Shown here: in pieces, positions 18,169 to 27,473 of the stretch
Layout of the letters: each line of letters opens with the position of its first letter
How positions within the stretch are numbered: position 1 is the stretch's first letter
NCBI GenBank assembly: GCA_964221845.1
Contig: CAXPZW010000025.1
Location: 33,597 to 97,596 of the forward strand
DNA from: CAXPZW01 sp964221845
GTDB taxonomy: Bacteria; Bacteroidota; Bacteroidia; Flavobacteriales_D; Sanyastnellaceae
Reading direction: 5' to 3'
Length of the DNA: 64,000 nt
Notes under the pieces: generated by a model
Told to the model about the DNA's origin: nothing
Seen by the model: only the letters and a program-made list of their open reading frames with translations
Databases searched by the model: none
Position numbers and translations under genes: made by a program

Positions 18169-18301
18169 CAGGGGGACTACTTCTACAACGCGAAATGCAG
18201 CCAGCGGCGTACATCTCAGGCGTTTGCTAAGAAGGTCGTTCTATAAGGGATACAATCTTGTGGGCGCATGTCCCATCCCCCTGTGCGTACGTACCGATAG
18301 C

Positions 18302-20014
18302 CTAGGCGGTTGCAGCAGCGGCCAGCGCAGCATCCACTTTGCTGCGAACCGCGGCCTCGCGGGCCTCGGCATCCGAGGTCAACGCGTCGCAACGCTGGAG
18401 TACTTGGGCCACGTAGGCTTGGTCCTCCAGATCGGGCACATTGATGCGTGCATTCATGACCGCGGCGAGCACTGCGGTACGGGCACACAACGCACCTACC
18501 CCACCGTCGGTGATGGAGTTGGGGTTGCCCCCGTCGACCATGGCTTCCATGACTTCCATGCTGTCCAACGAGACTTGTGCTACGCGCAGCGGCACTTCCA
18601 CGGCGTGTTTGGTGGCGGCTTGCATGGCGGCGTGGCGGGCAGCCTTTTCGGCATCGGTGCCTTTGGGCATGCGCACGGCGTCCATGATTTTGTTGAAAGC
18701 CGCGGTATCGGCGTCCACCAAGTCGAGGAGCTCGCGTTGGTAAGCCATGCCTTTTTCGGCCCATTGGCTGAACTCCTCCCAGCGGGCATCCCAACCGCGC
18801 TTGTGGGCGCTGAGGTTGGCCACCATGGTGCCGAGGGATACGCCCAACACACCGCAGTACGCTCCAATTGAACCGCCACCCGGGGCCGGCGATTCCGAAG
18901 CCGTTTCGTCGGCAAACTCACGCAGGGTCATGCCTACCAACGGATGGTCGTTTTGCTCCCCAGCAATGAGGTATTCGATGACTTTCTCTTGCGGGTTGAA
19001 TGGGGCGAGGTCGTCCAAGCCCAAGGACTTGACGGCGATCTTCACCTTCTCGCTTTCACTCACCCCGAGCGAACGTTCTTGTCTGCGCAGGTAGTGGTCG
19101 GCGGCTTCGATCAGCACGCGCAGTGGAATCAGGCCCACAATCTCCGAACCGGTCACCCGCACGCCACGTGCTTGGGCGCGCTCCGAGGCGGCATCAAACG
19201 CCACGTGCACCGGAGTAATGTTGATGTTGGTGAGGTTGAGCGAAAGCTGGGCCACACCGTATTCCTCGATGTACCAGCCGATGCCTTTCACGCTTTTGAG
19301 CATACCGGGCTCACGGGCCGGTTCGCCATTGGCGTCTTTGACCACTTTGCCGGTGAGCGGGTTGCCCTCGCGCTTGATGCGCCCGGCCTCGCGGATGTCA
19401 AACGCAATGGCGTTGGCTCGGCGGGTAGAAGTGGTGTTCAAATTGATGTTGTACGCCACCAGGAAATCACGCACGCCCACGGCGGTAGCACCGGAGCCTT
19501 GTGCGCGGTCGTTAAACGCTGCGGGGCCAAAGTCAGGCTCCCATCCGGGCTCGCTGAGTTTGGTGAGGCCTTCGTATTCCCCCTTGCGGCAGTGGGCCAA
19601 GTTTTGGCGTTCGGGCTTGGTGGCGGCAGACTCGTAGAAGTAGCCGGGAATGCCGAGCTCCTCTCCGATGCGCTTGCCCAGCTTGTGGGCGTAAGGCACC
19701 AACTCTTCCAACGTAATGCCAGCAACCGGTACCAAAGGACACACATCGGTGGCGCCCATGCGCGGGTGCTCGCCGCTGTGGCCGCGCATGTCGATCAGCT
19801 CTGCGGCTTTTTTGACCAATCGGAAAGCGGCTTCGATCACCGCTTCGGGCTCACCCACAAAGGTGATCACCGTTCGGTTGGTGGTGGCCCCGGGATCCAC
19901 GTCCAGCAGGCGGACGCCTTCCACAGTTTCGGCCACGCGGGCAATGGCTTCGATTTTGGCCTTGTCGCGGCCTTCAGAGATGTTGGGAACGCATTCGATC
20001 AGCGGTCGTGCCAT
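18302..20014 (-). CDS. ftcD: Glutamate formimidoyltransferase / formimidoyltetrahydrofolate cyclodeaminase
   Basis: A 570-residue bifunctional enzyme for the end of histidine degradation: it moves the formimino group from formiminoglutamate to tetrahydrofolate and then releases ammonia. Residues 1-325 are the transferase (CVPNISEGRD at the start, DVDPGATTNRTVITFVG, RMGATDVCPLVP). Residues about 370-570 are the cyclodeaminase (SPAPGGGSIGAYCG and helical remainder). ATG 20014 gives the family start MARPLIECVPNISEGR; the upstream in-frame extension has no conserved residues. The gene is separate from hutI, 2.3 kb away on the same strand. Confidence 0.95.
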   Translation of the reverse strand: MARPLIECVPNISEGRDKAKIEAIARVAETVEGVRLLDVDPGATTNRTVITFVGEPEAVIEAAFRLVKKAAELIDMRGHSGEHPRMGATDVCPLVPVAGITLEELVPYAHKLGKRIGEELGIPGYFYESAATKPERQNLAHCRKGEYEGLTKLSEPGWEPDFGPAAFNDRAQGSGATAVGVRDFLVAYNINLNTTSTRRANAIAFDIREAGRIKREGNPLTGKVVKDANGEPAREPGMLKSVKGIGWYIEEYGVAQLSLNLTNINITPVHVAFDAASERAQARGVRVTGSEIVGLIPLRVLIEAADHYLRRQERSLGVSESEKVKIAVKSLGLDDLAPFNPQEKVIEYLIAGEQNDHPLVGMTLREFADETASESPAPGGGSIGAYCGVLGVSLGTMVANLSAHKRGWDARWEEFSQWAEKGMAYQRELLDLVDADTAAFNKIMDAVRMPKGTDAEKAARHAAMQAATKHAVEVPLRVAQVSLDSMEVMEAMVDGGNPNSITDGGVGALCARTAVLAAVMNARINVPDLEDQAYVAQVLQRCDALTSDAEAREAAVRSKVDAALAAAATA

Positions 20015-20201
20015 GTCGGGGAATTTTGCGGCTGAAATTACACATCCGCCAAACACGTAGCGAGGGTCCGAAGCAGCAGTTCACAACGCGATGTTCACAG
20101 CTTGGCCATCGAATCGAAAATCGTTGCCCATCAATACGGACTTTGGCACTGTCAGAAAAGTGCGTCTTGCTGGACGCGAAAGACTTTTTTTGGTTTTGGT
20201 T

Positions 20202-20232
20202 AAAAACGGGCTCTCAGAAGGCCCGTTTTTTT
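20202..20232 (-). terminator. Hairpin terminator
   Basis: AAAAACGGGC (20202-20211) pairs with GCCCGTTTTT (20221-20230). Read on the minus strand it follows immediately after the stop of the FG-GAP gene and ends in a T run. It separates that gene from ftcD. Confidence 0.8.
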
Positions 20233-22025
20233 TATGCCTTGATCAGGCGCAGCACGCGCGAAGCCTCGCCGCTTTGGATGCGCAACAGGTACACGCCTGC
20301 AGGCCAGTCCTCGGCATTGAGCAGGTGCACCGATGTGCATGCTTCCCCTTGCCACAGGGTGCTCCCGTCCAACCGCAATACGGTCACCACATCTCCTGCG
20401 CGCACCCCGTTGAGCACCACTTGAGACCGCGCCGGATTGGGCGCCAAGGTCACTGTGTTCAATCGCGCTTCCGCAATGCCGACGGTTTCTTCTTCCACTT
20501 TGCCGTCCCCTGCGCTTTGACCGCCGTCGAATTGACCGTCGGTCAGGGTTTCAAAGGGATCCACGGGCGGTGGTGGGGGTGGCGGGTCGGGCAGGCCGCC
20601 TTCTTGCCAGCTGTGGTATTGGTTGATACCTACATACGTGGTGGTCTCGGTTTGGCCGTTGGGCCAGCGTACTTCCACCGAATCGATCTGGGTTTCTTGG
20701 CCGATGCCGATGGTCAGCCACAGCGAGTGCTGGCTCGCCCAGCTGCTGCCTGCGGTGATCTCGTCCATGCGCATCATGCCCGGGGTGTACACCGTGACCC
20801 GGCTGCCGATGGCCGAGCGGTTGCTCTCCACCCCTTCCAACTTGAAGCCCACCCAGTTGCCCGGGTTTTCGGTGGTGTTGAGGAAGAGTTGGTTGCCGAC
20901 TTCGTTGGCGTTGGCCACAAATACGTCGGGCAAGCCGTCTTCGTTCAAGTCGGCTGTGGCGCTTCCCCAAGAGGCGTTGAATCCGGTCATGCCGTTGTCC
21001 AGTTCAACATCGGTGTAGGTGAGGTCGCCGTTGTTTTGGTAGAGGAAATTCGGTTGCGGGGCAAAGAAGGAATCGTTGGACACATAAATGTCTTCGAACC
21101 CGTCGTTGTCGGCGTCAAAGAAGAAGGTGCCCCAGCTCATGCCGTTGCCTTCGGGGCCGGCGTCAAAGGTTTCAAACTCCCACGCCAACTCATCGGGCTT
21201 GTACACAAACAGGCCGTTGATGCCCAGGTTGGTCACATACACATCAAACCATCCGTCGTTGTTGATGTCGGCAAAATCCACGCCCATGCCGTTGGCTTCA
21301 AAGTCCAATCCGATGGCAGGGGCCACATCGGCGAAACTTCCTGTGCCGTCGTTCTCAAACATGATGCAGTCCTGGTTGGCGTCGTGGACCAAGTACAGGT
21401 CCAAATCGGAGTCGTTGTCGTAGTCGTACGCCACGCCGCCTTGGGCCACCAGGTTGTCGTTGCTTCCGGTAAAGAAGGTCACATCGCTAAAGCCGGTACC
21501 ACCATTGTTGCGCCAGTGGTAGTTCTGCGTGGCAATGTTCTGGGAATACAGGTCCAGCCAACCGTCCTGGTCAAAGTCGGCCCAGAGCACGCTGCGGGTC
21601 AAGGCATCGTCCTCCACGCCCATTTCCACGGTCACATCGGTGAAGGTGCCGTCCCCGTTGTTGCGATAGAGGATATTGGGGTCGCCCATAAAGGAGACGT
21701 AGCAATCGATCCAGCCGTCGTTGTCAAAATCCCCCCAGCAGCTGCTGTTGCCTGAGCCCTCGTCGTTGAGGCCGGTTTCTTCGGAGACATCGGTGAACGT
21801 CAAGTCTCCGTTGTTGCGGAACATGCGGTTGGCGGAATTGCTGCTGTAGCAGACGAAAATGTCTTGGTCGCCGTCGTTGTCGTAGTCGGCAAAGGAGATG
21901 CCGCGGGCGATGCCCACGCTGTCCACCCCGGCAGTGGCCGAAATGTCCTCAAAGGAGAGCTGTCCCCAGGCGGTGGAGGCTCCCAAAAGCAGGGCGAAGC
22001 AAAGTTGGATCAGGTTCTTGCACAT
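20232..22025 (-). CDS. Secreted FG-GAP/VCBS repeat protein with ASPIC/UnbV domain and T9SS tail
   Basis: A 597-residue exported protein. After a signal peptide (residues 1-21) come seven to eight FG-GAP/VCBS repeats, each with a calcium-binding loop such as DYDNDGDQD, DFDNDGWID, DFDQDGWLD or DINNDGWFD, forming a likely beta-propeller. An ASPIC/UnbV domain follows (VESNRSAIGSRVTVYTPG, SVEVRWPNGQ), then a proline linker (PDPPPPPPPVDP), then a C-terminal T9SS-type domain (LAPNPARSQVVLNG to AGVYLLRIQSG and basic end). Such proteins are secreted or surface-held and probably bind carbohydrate or other surfaces; the ligand is unknown. Confidence 0.9.
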   Translation of the reverse strand: MCKNLIQLCFALLLGASTAWGQLSFEDISATAGVDSVGIARGISFADYDNDGDQDIFVCYSSNSANRMFRNNGDLTFTDVSEETGLNDEGSGNSSCWGDFDNDGWIDCYVSFMGDPNILYRNNGDGTFTDVTVEMGVEDDALTRSVLWADFDQDGWLDLYSQNIATQNYHWRNNGGTGFSDVTFFTGSNDNLVAQGGVAYDYDNDSDLDLYLVHDANQDCIMFENDGTGSFADVAPAIGLDFEANGMGVDFADINNDGWFDVYVTNLGINGLFVYKPDELAWEFETFDAGPEGNGMSWGTFFFDADNDGFEDIYVSNDSFFAPQPNFLYQNNGDLTYTDVELDNGMTGFNASWGSATADLNEDGLPDVFVANANEVGNQLFLNTTENPGNWVGFKLEGVESNRSAIGSRVTVYTPGMMRMDEITAGSSWASQHSLWLTIGIGQETQIDSVEVRWPNGQTETTTYVGINQYHSWQEGGLPDPPPPPPPVDPFETLTDGQFDGGQSAGDGKVEEETVGIAEARLNTVTLAPNPARSQVVLNGVRAGDVVTVLRLDGSTLWQGEACTSVHLLNAEDWPAGVYLLRIQSGEASRVLRLIKA

Positions 22026-22310
22026 GGTGTTCGTGTGCGGGAGACACTAAGTTAGGCATTGCCGGTGGAACGCGGGGTGATAATTGGTGGGAGATGAGGT
22101 GGGGTACGGAGAGATGGGATGGGGGAAGATGGGAACCTGGCCCTCGCCATACCTTGGTGGGCGCCCGCCTCCCGCCGACCAACCTGAGCATTGCAGCTCG
22201 GAGCAAAGGTCGTCACAAAACCGATCCCTCTTCACCAAAAACCGCCTCACTTGGTGAATGGCACCTCAGCACACATGGATCAACAGCCTCGTCACACAGT
22301 TGGCACTCGC
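22026..22310. other. Intergenic spacer, 285 bp
   Basis: It separates the FG-GAP gene start from the hutI stop. TAACTTAG near 22053-22046 could be a weak -7 element for the FG-GAP gene. It contains G-rich runs (GGTGGGAGATGAGGTGGGG) and CCTCCCGCCGACCAACCT, which weakly resembles the core of the repeat at 45.8 and 57.3 kb. No gene is supported. Confidence 0.4.
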
Positions 22311-23564
22311 CTACTCGAACTTGGCCCCATCCAACCAAATTTCCTCCAACTGCATCTCCCCAAAGGAGTACGGCAACGAAGCCACAGAAGGAATGCGCTT
22401 GGTGATGGCAAAACTCGCGCGCTTGCCTGGGGTGAGTGAGCCGAGTTCGTCCTGGAGCTCAAGGGCTGCGGCGGCGTTGAGGGTGGCAGCGTTGATGGCC
22501 TCGGCCGGGGTGAGTTTCATTTTGATGCAGGCCAGACTGACGGCCAAGTTCATGTTGCCTGAAGGCGAAGAACCCGGGTTGAAATCGGTGGCCAGCACCA
22601 GCGGCAACCCCGCATCGATCAACCGGCGTCCGGGCGTGTAGGGAATCGACAAAAACAGGGAGCAGAGGGGCAATGCCACGGGCAAAGTGTCACTCCCTTG
22701 CAGGGCGGTGATGTCGGCCTCAGCCAACTCTTCCAAGTGGTCCACGGATACCGCACCAAACTCCACACTCTTGGCCACGCCACCCAACGTGCTGAATTGA
22801 TTCACGTGGGTTTTGGGCTTCATGCCGTGTTTGACGCCGGCCTCCAGAATGCGGTGCAAATCGGCAACGTCGAAGTAGCCTTCCTCGCAAAACGCGTCCA
22901 CGTATTCGGCCAAGCCTTCTGCGGCAACGGCAGGAATCATTTCGTTGACCACCTCATCCACGTAAGCGTCTTTGTTGCCTTTGAGTCTCGCGGGAACCGC
23001 ATGAGCGCCCAAGAAGGAGGACTTCACAGGAATCAATCCCGCCTCTCCCAGTCGTTTGGCTACGCGGAGCATCTTGAGCTCGGCTTCGAGGTTGAGTCCG
23101 TAGCCGCTCTTGATTTCAATGGCGCCGGTGCCCATGCGGATCACCGATTTGAGGCGTTCCAAGGCCGCTTCGTACAAGTCGTCCTCGGACATGCTGCCGA
23201 GTTTGGCAGCGCTGTTGAGGATGCCACCGCCGCGTGCAGCAATCTCTTGATAGGTCAGGCCTTTGATGCGGTCTTCGAACTCGCGTTCGCGGGGTGCGGC
23301 AAACACCAAATGGGTGTGGGAATCCACCCACAACGGGATCATCGAACGGCCCGCAACATCCTTTTTCTCATAGGCGTTGAACCGACTAAGCTCCAGCTCT
23401 TGCATGGTACCAAAGGCCTCAATCTTCCCGTCGGAAACCGCCAACCAGGCGTCCTCCAATACGGGCAAGTCATCCATCGATCTCCCGGAACGTACCGCCG
23501 GTTGATTTTCGCTGACCTGCATGAGGTAGCGCACGTTCAAGAACAAAGTAGCAGTTGGCTTCAT
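22311..23564 (-). CDS. hutI: Imidazolonepropionase
   Basis: HutI hydrolyses imidazolone-5-propionate to N-formimino-glutamate, the third step of histidine degradation. The 417-residue product has the amidohydrolase metal motif HTH at residues 83-85 (DSHTHLVFAA), then GGGILNSA, IEIKSGYGL, FLGAHAVP, THVNQFS, SVDHLEEL and the late ATDFNPGSS. ATG 23564 matches the family start; a longer upstream extension would overlap the divergent gene. A divergent outer-membrane-like protein gene begins 42 bases away. Confidence 0.95.
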   Translation of the reverse strand: MKPTATLFLNVRYLMQVSENQPAVRSGRSMDDLPVLEDAWLAVSDGKIEAFGTMQELELSRFNAYEKKDVAGRSMIPLWVDSHTHLVFAAPREREFEDRIKGLTYQEIAARGGGILNSAAKLGSMSEDDLYEAALERLKSVIRMGTGAIEIKSGYGLNLEAELKMLRVAKRLGEAGLIPVKSSFLGAHAVPARLKGNKDAYVDEVVNEMIPAVAAEGLAEYVDAFCEEGYFDVADLHRILEAGVKHGMKPKTHVNQFSTLGGVAKSVEFGAVSVDHLEELAEADITALQGSDTLPVALPLCSLFLSIPYTPGRRLIDAGLPLVLATDFNPGSSPSGNMNLAVSLACIKMKLTPAEAINAATLNAAAALELQDELGSLTPGKRASFAITKRIPSVASLPYSFGEMQLEEIWLDGAKFE

Positions 23565-23606
23565 GGGCCACAAAGAACGAAATTTAAGAAGCCTAAACAG
23601 TTCACC

Positions 23607-24347
23607 ATGCGCACCACCCTGCCCTGCCTTTTGGCCGCGCTGCTGCTCGGCCTTTCCGCCGCCGCTCAGTACGAGCCGTATGAACCGCCCAAAGAGGCTT
23701 CCCTGCCCGCCCACCGCCACAGCTTGGGGCTCAACCTGACCCCTGCCGCCGTGATTTTGATGAACGGGCAGAGCATCATTTCGCGCTTTTCGTTGGCCTA
23801 CACGTACCAACTCACGCCCAGCTCCCGCGTGCGCTCCAGCCTGAATTATGAGATCCTCGATTACAAAGACGAGTCCATCTCCGAGGCTTCCATCGTGGGG
23901 ATTTCGGGCAACGACATCACCTTTCATCAAGACCAGGTCTTCCATTCGGTCGCCGACTTCCGCTTGGGCATGGAGTGGCACCGTCCGGACCAGACCTTTT
24001 CCATGGTTTATGGCGCAGACCTGTTTGCAGGAGTACTGAACGAAAAAGACAGCTACAGCGAAGTCACTTGGACCCTCGGCGAAAACGGGTACAAGCCGTC
24101 TTCGGTGCCCAACATCCATTTTGAACACGTCCGCCGCTACATGCTGGTGGGCGGATCGGTGTCTGTGGGCCAGCAAATCCGCGTGAGCGAAAAAATGCGC
24201 TTCGTGTTCCGCTGGACACCGCAATTCCACCTGGCCCTGCCTGCGAGCGAGCGCATCACCAACGCCGAGCTGCGCACCGAGCCGCCCACGCCCAAAACCA
24301 GTTTTAGACTGCGCGGAGTGGAACTCTACGGCTACTTGTCCTTCTGA
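23607..24347 (+). CDS. Outer-membrane beta-barrel-like protein
   Basis: A 246-residue exported protein with a signal peptide (residues 1-20, LLLGLSAAAQ). The mature part alternates hydrophobic and polar residues in many short strands, with an even number of likely beta strands and a C-terminal aromatic residue (YGYLSF), as in outer membrane beta-barrels. No specific family is recognised. It is divergent from hutI and ends 29 bases before aroC. Confidence 0.6.
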   Translation: MRTTLPCLLAALLLGLSAAAQYEPYEPPKEASLPAHRHSLGLNLTPAAVILMNGQSIISRFSLAYTYQLTPSSRVRSSLNYEILDYKDESISEASIVGISGNDITFHQDQVFHSVADFRLGMEWHRPDQTFSMVYGADLFAGVLNEKDSYSEVTWTLGENGYKPSSVPNIHFEHVRRYMLVGGSVSVGQQIRVSEKMRFVFRWTPQFHLALPASERITNAELRTEPPTPKTSFRLRGVELYGYLSF

Positions 24348-24363
24348 TCAAGGAGGCCTGGCG

Positions 24364-24371
24364 TATCTTTG
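24364..24371 (+). promoter_or_regulatory. -7 promoter element TATCTTTG upstream of aroC
   Basis: Exact match to TAnnTTTG. Five bases separate it from the aroC ATG, so the transcript is expected to be leaderless. Confidence 0.6.
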
Positions 24372-24376
24372 ACGCC

Positions 24377-25453
24377 ATGGCCGGAAACACCTTTGGATCC
24401 CTTTTTTCCCTGACCACCTTTGGCGAGTCTCACGGGCCCGCGATTGGCGGCGTGTTGGACGGATGCCCTGCCGGGCTGAAGCTTGACGTAGATGCGGTGC
24501 AGCATGCACTCGACCGCCGCAAACCCGGCCAAAGCCGCATCACCACCCAACGCAAGGAGCCCGACACTGTGGAGTTCCTCAGCGGGATTTTTGAAGGCAC
24601 CACCACCGGCACCCCCATTGGTTTTGTGATCCGCAACGCCGACCAGCGCAGCCGCGATTACAGCCACATCCAACATTCCTTCCGCCCCTCCCACGCCGAC
24701 TACACGTACCAGGTCAAGTACGGCCTGCGGGATTACCGCGGCGGTGGCCGTTCAAGCGCACGTGAGACGGCTTCACGCGTGGTAGCCGGAGACATTGCCC
24801 GCCAGCTTTTGGCCAGCCTTGGCGTGAGTGGAAATGTGTGGGTGCACCGCGTGCAGGACATTGCCATTCCCGACGGCGCAGCACTGGATTTTGCCACCCA
24901 AGAAGACACCCTCATCCGCTGCCCCCACCCCGATACAGCTGCGGCTATGACCGCCCACATTGACGCCATCCGCAAGGCCGGCGATACTGTTGGTGGCGAG
25001 ATCCGCGCGAGCTACACCGGCGTGCCTGCCGGCTGGGGCGAGCCTGTGTTTGAAAAACTCCACGCCGCACTCGGCGGAGCCATGCTGGGCATCAATGCGG
25101 TCAAGGGATTTGAAATCGGCAGCGGGTACCGCGGGACCTACCTGAAGGGCTCCGAGCACAACGATGCGTTCGTGCAGGACGGCGACACAGTGCGCACCAC
25201 CACCAACCACTCCGGCGGCATCCAAGGCGGCATTTCCAACGGCGAGGCCATCGAGTTCAGCGTGGCCTTCAAACCGGTGGCCACCATCATGCAGGACCAA
25301 CCCTCGGTGAACGACCGCGGTGAAGAAGTGACCGTCAAAGGCAAAGGCCGCCACGACCCGTGTGTGCTCCCCCGTGCGGTGCCCATCGTAGAAGCCATGG
25401 CCTGCCTGACCCTGGCCGATTTTGCGCTGCGTGCCCGCGCGAACAAGCTGTGA
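24377..25453 (+). CDS. aroC: Chorismate synthase
   Basis: AroC converts 5-enolpyruvylshikimate-3-phosphate to chorismate, the last shared step of aromatic amino acid synthesis, with reduced FMN. The 358-residue product has GNTFGSLFSLTTFGESHGPA at the start, RRKPGQSRITTQRKEPD, GGGRSSARETASRVVAG, and SGGIQGGISNGE near the C-terminus. The start is fixed by the conserved N-terminus and lies directly after a -7 element. The symporter gene follows at 49 bases. Confidence 0.98.
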   Translation: MAGNTFGSLFSLTTFGESHGPAIGGVLDGCPAGLKLDVDAVQHALDRRKPGQSRITTQRKEPDTVEFLSGIFEGTTTGTPIGFVIRNADQRSRDYSHIQHSFRPSHADYTYQVKYGLRDYRGGGRSSARETASRVVAGDIARQLLASLGVSGNVWVHRVQDIAIPDGAALDFATQEDTLIRCPHPDTAAAMTAHIDAIRKAGDTVGGEIRASYTGVPAGWGEPVFEKLHAALGGAMLGINAVKGFEIGSGYRGTYLKGSEHNDAFVQDGDTVRTTTNHSGGIQGGISNGEAIEFSVAFKPVATIMQDQPSVNDRGEEVTVKGKGRHDPCVLPRAVPIVEAMACLTLADFALRARANKL

Positions 25454-25501
25454 CCTCCTTCCTTGGCGAAACCCTATTTTAGGGCCGTCCAACCCCTTTC
25501 C

Positions 25502-26959
25502 ATGAAAAAGCTTGCGCTGCACTGGCAAGTCATCATTGCCATGATCCTGGGCGTGGTTTACGCCTACTTTGCCGTGACCAACGACTGGGTCGATTTCACC
25601 CAAGATTACGTGATGCCCTTTGGCGACATCTTCCTCAGATTGCTGAAGATGATTGCGCCGCCGCTGGTGCTGTTCAGCATCATTGTGGGCGTCAGCAGCC
25701 TCAAAGATATCCGCAAGCTGGGCAAGATGGGCCTCAAGACCCTGGGCATGTACCTGGCCACCACCTTCTTTGCGGTGGGACTGGGTTTGTTGGTGGTGAA
25801 CGTTTTTGCCCCCGGTAAAGGCGTGGACGACGACCTGCGCGTGCAAAAGCGCATCGAATACGAGCTCTGGCGCGACGCCAACGGCATCGAAAAGTTCGAC
25901 ACAGCCGACTACGCCAACGACCCGCAATACGCCGAACAACGCATCCAAGCTGAAGAAGCCCTCAGCGCCTCCGCGGACAGCCAAAACGCTTGGGTCAAGG
26001 ACAAAATGTCCAAGCACGCCAACGAGAAAAAGAAGGGCCCGCTGCAACCGCTGGTGGACATCTTCCCCTCCAACGCGCTTTACGCCCTCAACGGCGACGG
26101 CGGCTCTACGCAGATGATCCAGATCATCTTCTTTGCCATCTTCTTTGGGGTGGTGCTGGTGAGTTTGCCGGAGGAAAAAGGCGCCCCGGTCATCAAGGTG
26201 ATCGACGGGCTCAGCGAGATCTTCATCCAAATGGTGTGGGTGCTGATGAAAGGCATGCCCTTCTTCGTATTTGCCCTGATGGCCGGCCAGGTGGTCAAGG
26301 CCGCAGGCGCCGATCCGGACAACCTGTTTGCCTTGCTAGACTTCCTGCTGCGCTACAGCGGCGTGGTGGTGCTGGGCCTGCTGGCGATGGCCTTTGTGGT
26401 GTACCCCAGCTTGGTGCAAGTGCTGGCCAAGCGCGTGGGCTTTGGCAAGTTCTTCAAAGGCATGGGCAAGGCGCAACTCACCGCATTCTCGACCTCATCA
26501 TCGGTGGCTACCCTGCCGGTGACCATGGACTGCGTGAACAACAACATTGGCGTCAGCGAGCGCACCACCAGCTTTGTGCTGCCCATCGGGGCCACGGTCA
26601 ACATGGACGGCACGAGCTTGTACCAAGGCGTGGCCGTAGTGGCCATGGCCCAGCTCCACATGATTGACCTGAGTTTTGGCCAGCAAATGGTCATCGTGGG
26701 GACGGCAACAGTCGCCTCCATTGGTGCCGCAGCCGTGCCGAGCGCCGGTCTTGTGCTCATGATGGTCGTGTTGGAAAGTGTGGGACTCAACCCCGCGTGG
26801 ATCGCCCTGATCTTCCCCGTAGACCGCATTCTGGACATGTGCCGTACGGTGGTGAACGTGACCGGCGACGGAGCGGTCAGCACCATCATCGCTGCTTCCG
26901 AGCGGGAGTTGGACGAGGACATTGGGGAAGGGCCGCATCCGCAGTATGAGGTGGGTTAA
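25502..26959 (+). CDS. Dicarboxylate/amino acid:cation symporter (SDF family)
   Basis: A 485-residue SDF-family (GltP/DctA-like) secondary transporter of the inner membrane that couples uptake of acidic amino acids or C4-dicarboxylates to cations. Hallmarks are the first re-entrant serine motif AFSTSSSVATLP, NMDGTSLYQG, and DRILDMCRTVVNVTGDG. About 75 charged residues (roughly 104-180) are inserted between early membrane helices, making it longer than the usual 400-430; this looks like an extended extracytoplasmic loop. ATG 25502 is chosen over an upstream in-frame start because the hydrophobic N-terminus begins there. Substrate not determined. Confidence 0.93.
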   Translation: MKKLALHWQVIIAMILGVVYAYFAVTNDWVDFTQDYVMPFGDIFLRLLKMIAPPLVLFSIIVGVSSLKDIRKLGKMGLKTLGMYLATTFFAVGLGLLVVNVFAPGKGVDDDLRVQKRIEYELWRDANGIEKFDTADYANDPQYAEQRIQAEEALSASADSQNAWVKDKMSKHANEKKKGPLQPLVDIFPSNALYALNGDGGSTQMIQIIFFAIFFGVVLVSLPEEKGAPVIKVIDGLSEIFIQMVWVLMKGMPFFVFALMAGQVVKAAGADPDNLFALLDFLLRYSGVVVLGLLAMAFVVYPSLVQVLAKRVGFGKFFKGMGKAQLTAFSTSSSVATLPVTMDCVNNNIGVSERTTSFVLPIGATVNMDGTSLYQGVAVVAMAQLHMIDLSFGQQMVIVGTATVASIGAAAVPSAGLVLMMVVLESVGLNPAWIALIFPVDRILDMCRTVVNVTGDGAVSTIIAASERELDEDIGEGPHPQYEVG

Positions 26960-26985
26960 GCGCTTATCGGTCAACTCGCACAGCC

Positions 26986-27395
26986 ATGTTTGAGTTCCAC
27001 GGTTGGTTCAACATCCGCCACCATGGCCACAACCAGCGGTGGGAGGACAGCGATATGGACGGCACCAAATACGAGCGTCAAATGGGCTTGCTCCTGCAGC
27101 AATTCGAGGCTGAGTTTGGCGAGCATGCTGCCCACCAATTCCACATCATCCGAGGGGGTGGAATGACCAACGTACGCTACACCTTTCGGGGTTGACCAAC
27201 CACGCTTCTTCCTTTCCACTCACGGTAATAGAATGGTTGCGCGAGCATGCCCCCTACTCCTACGGGCTGCTCTACATTCACAACGACGAGGACCCCAAGG
27301 ACCACGACGGCTTTGTGGTGTACCGATTGGCCAAAAATGTCATCACCAAGGTAGAGGATCGCCTGCTGTATCCGGTAATCGGGATGGTGGAATAA
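26986..27395 (+). pseudogene. Imm7-family immunity protein, frameshifted
   Basis: Two short frames together form one Imm7-like protein (an immunity family of polymorphic toxin systems). The first part, 26986-27195, starts MFEFHGWFNIR as Imm7 members do and stops at TGA. The second part, 27192-27395, carries APYSYGLLYIHNDEDPKDHDGF and VYRLAK, the Imm7 C-terminal block. They are in different frames. Adding one G to the GGGG run at 27188-27191 would join them as TFRG-LTNH. The two parts overlap by TTGA. It could be a decayed gene, a sequencing error or, less likely, programmed frameshifting. No toxin gene is seen nearby. Family assignment is from memory of the conserved block. Confidence 0.7.
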
Positions 27396-27473
27396 AGCAA
27401 GGGCGAAGTCCCATCTCCCCAAACCCATTTCTGGCTCGTGGAAACTTACAAGGATCTCTGGGCTTTTTAATCC

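Noticed and set aside
20091..21755. A 554-codon plus-strand frame opposite the FG-GAP gene
   Set aside because: It is the shadow of the calcium-loop repeats on the other strand.
26986..27395. Classical -1 programmed frameshift site
   Set aside because: The GGGG run is not an X-XXY-YYZ slippery heptamer and no clear downstream pseudoknot was found.
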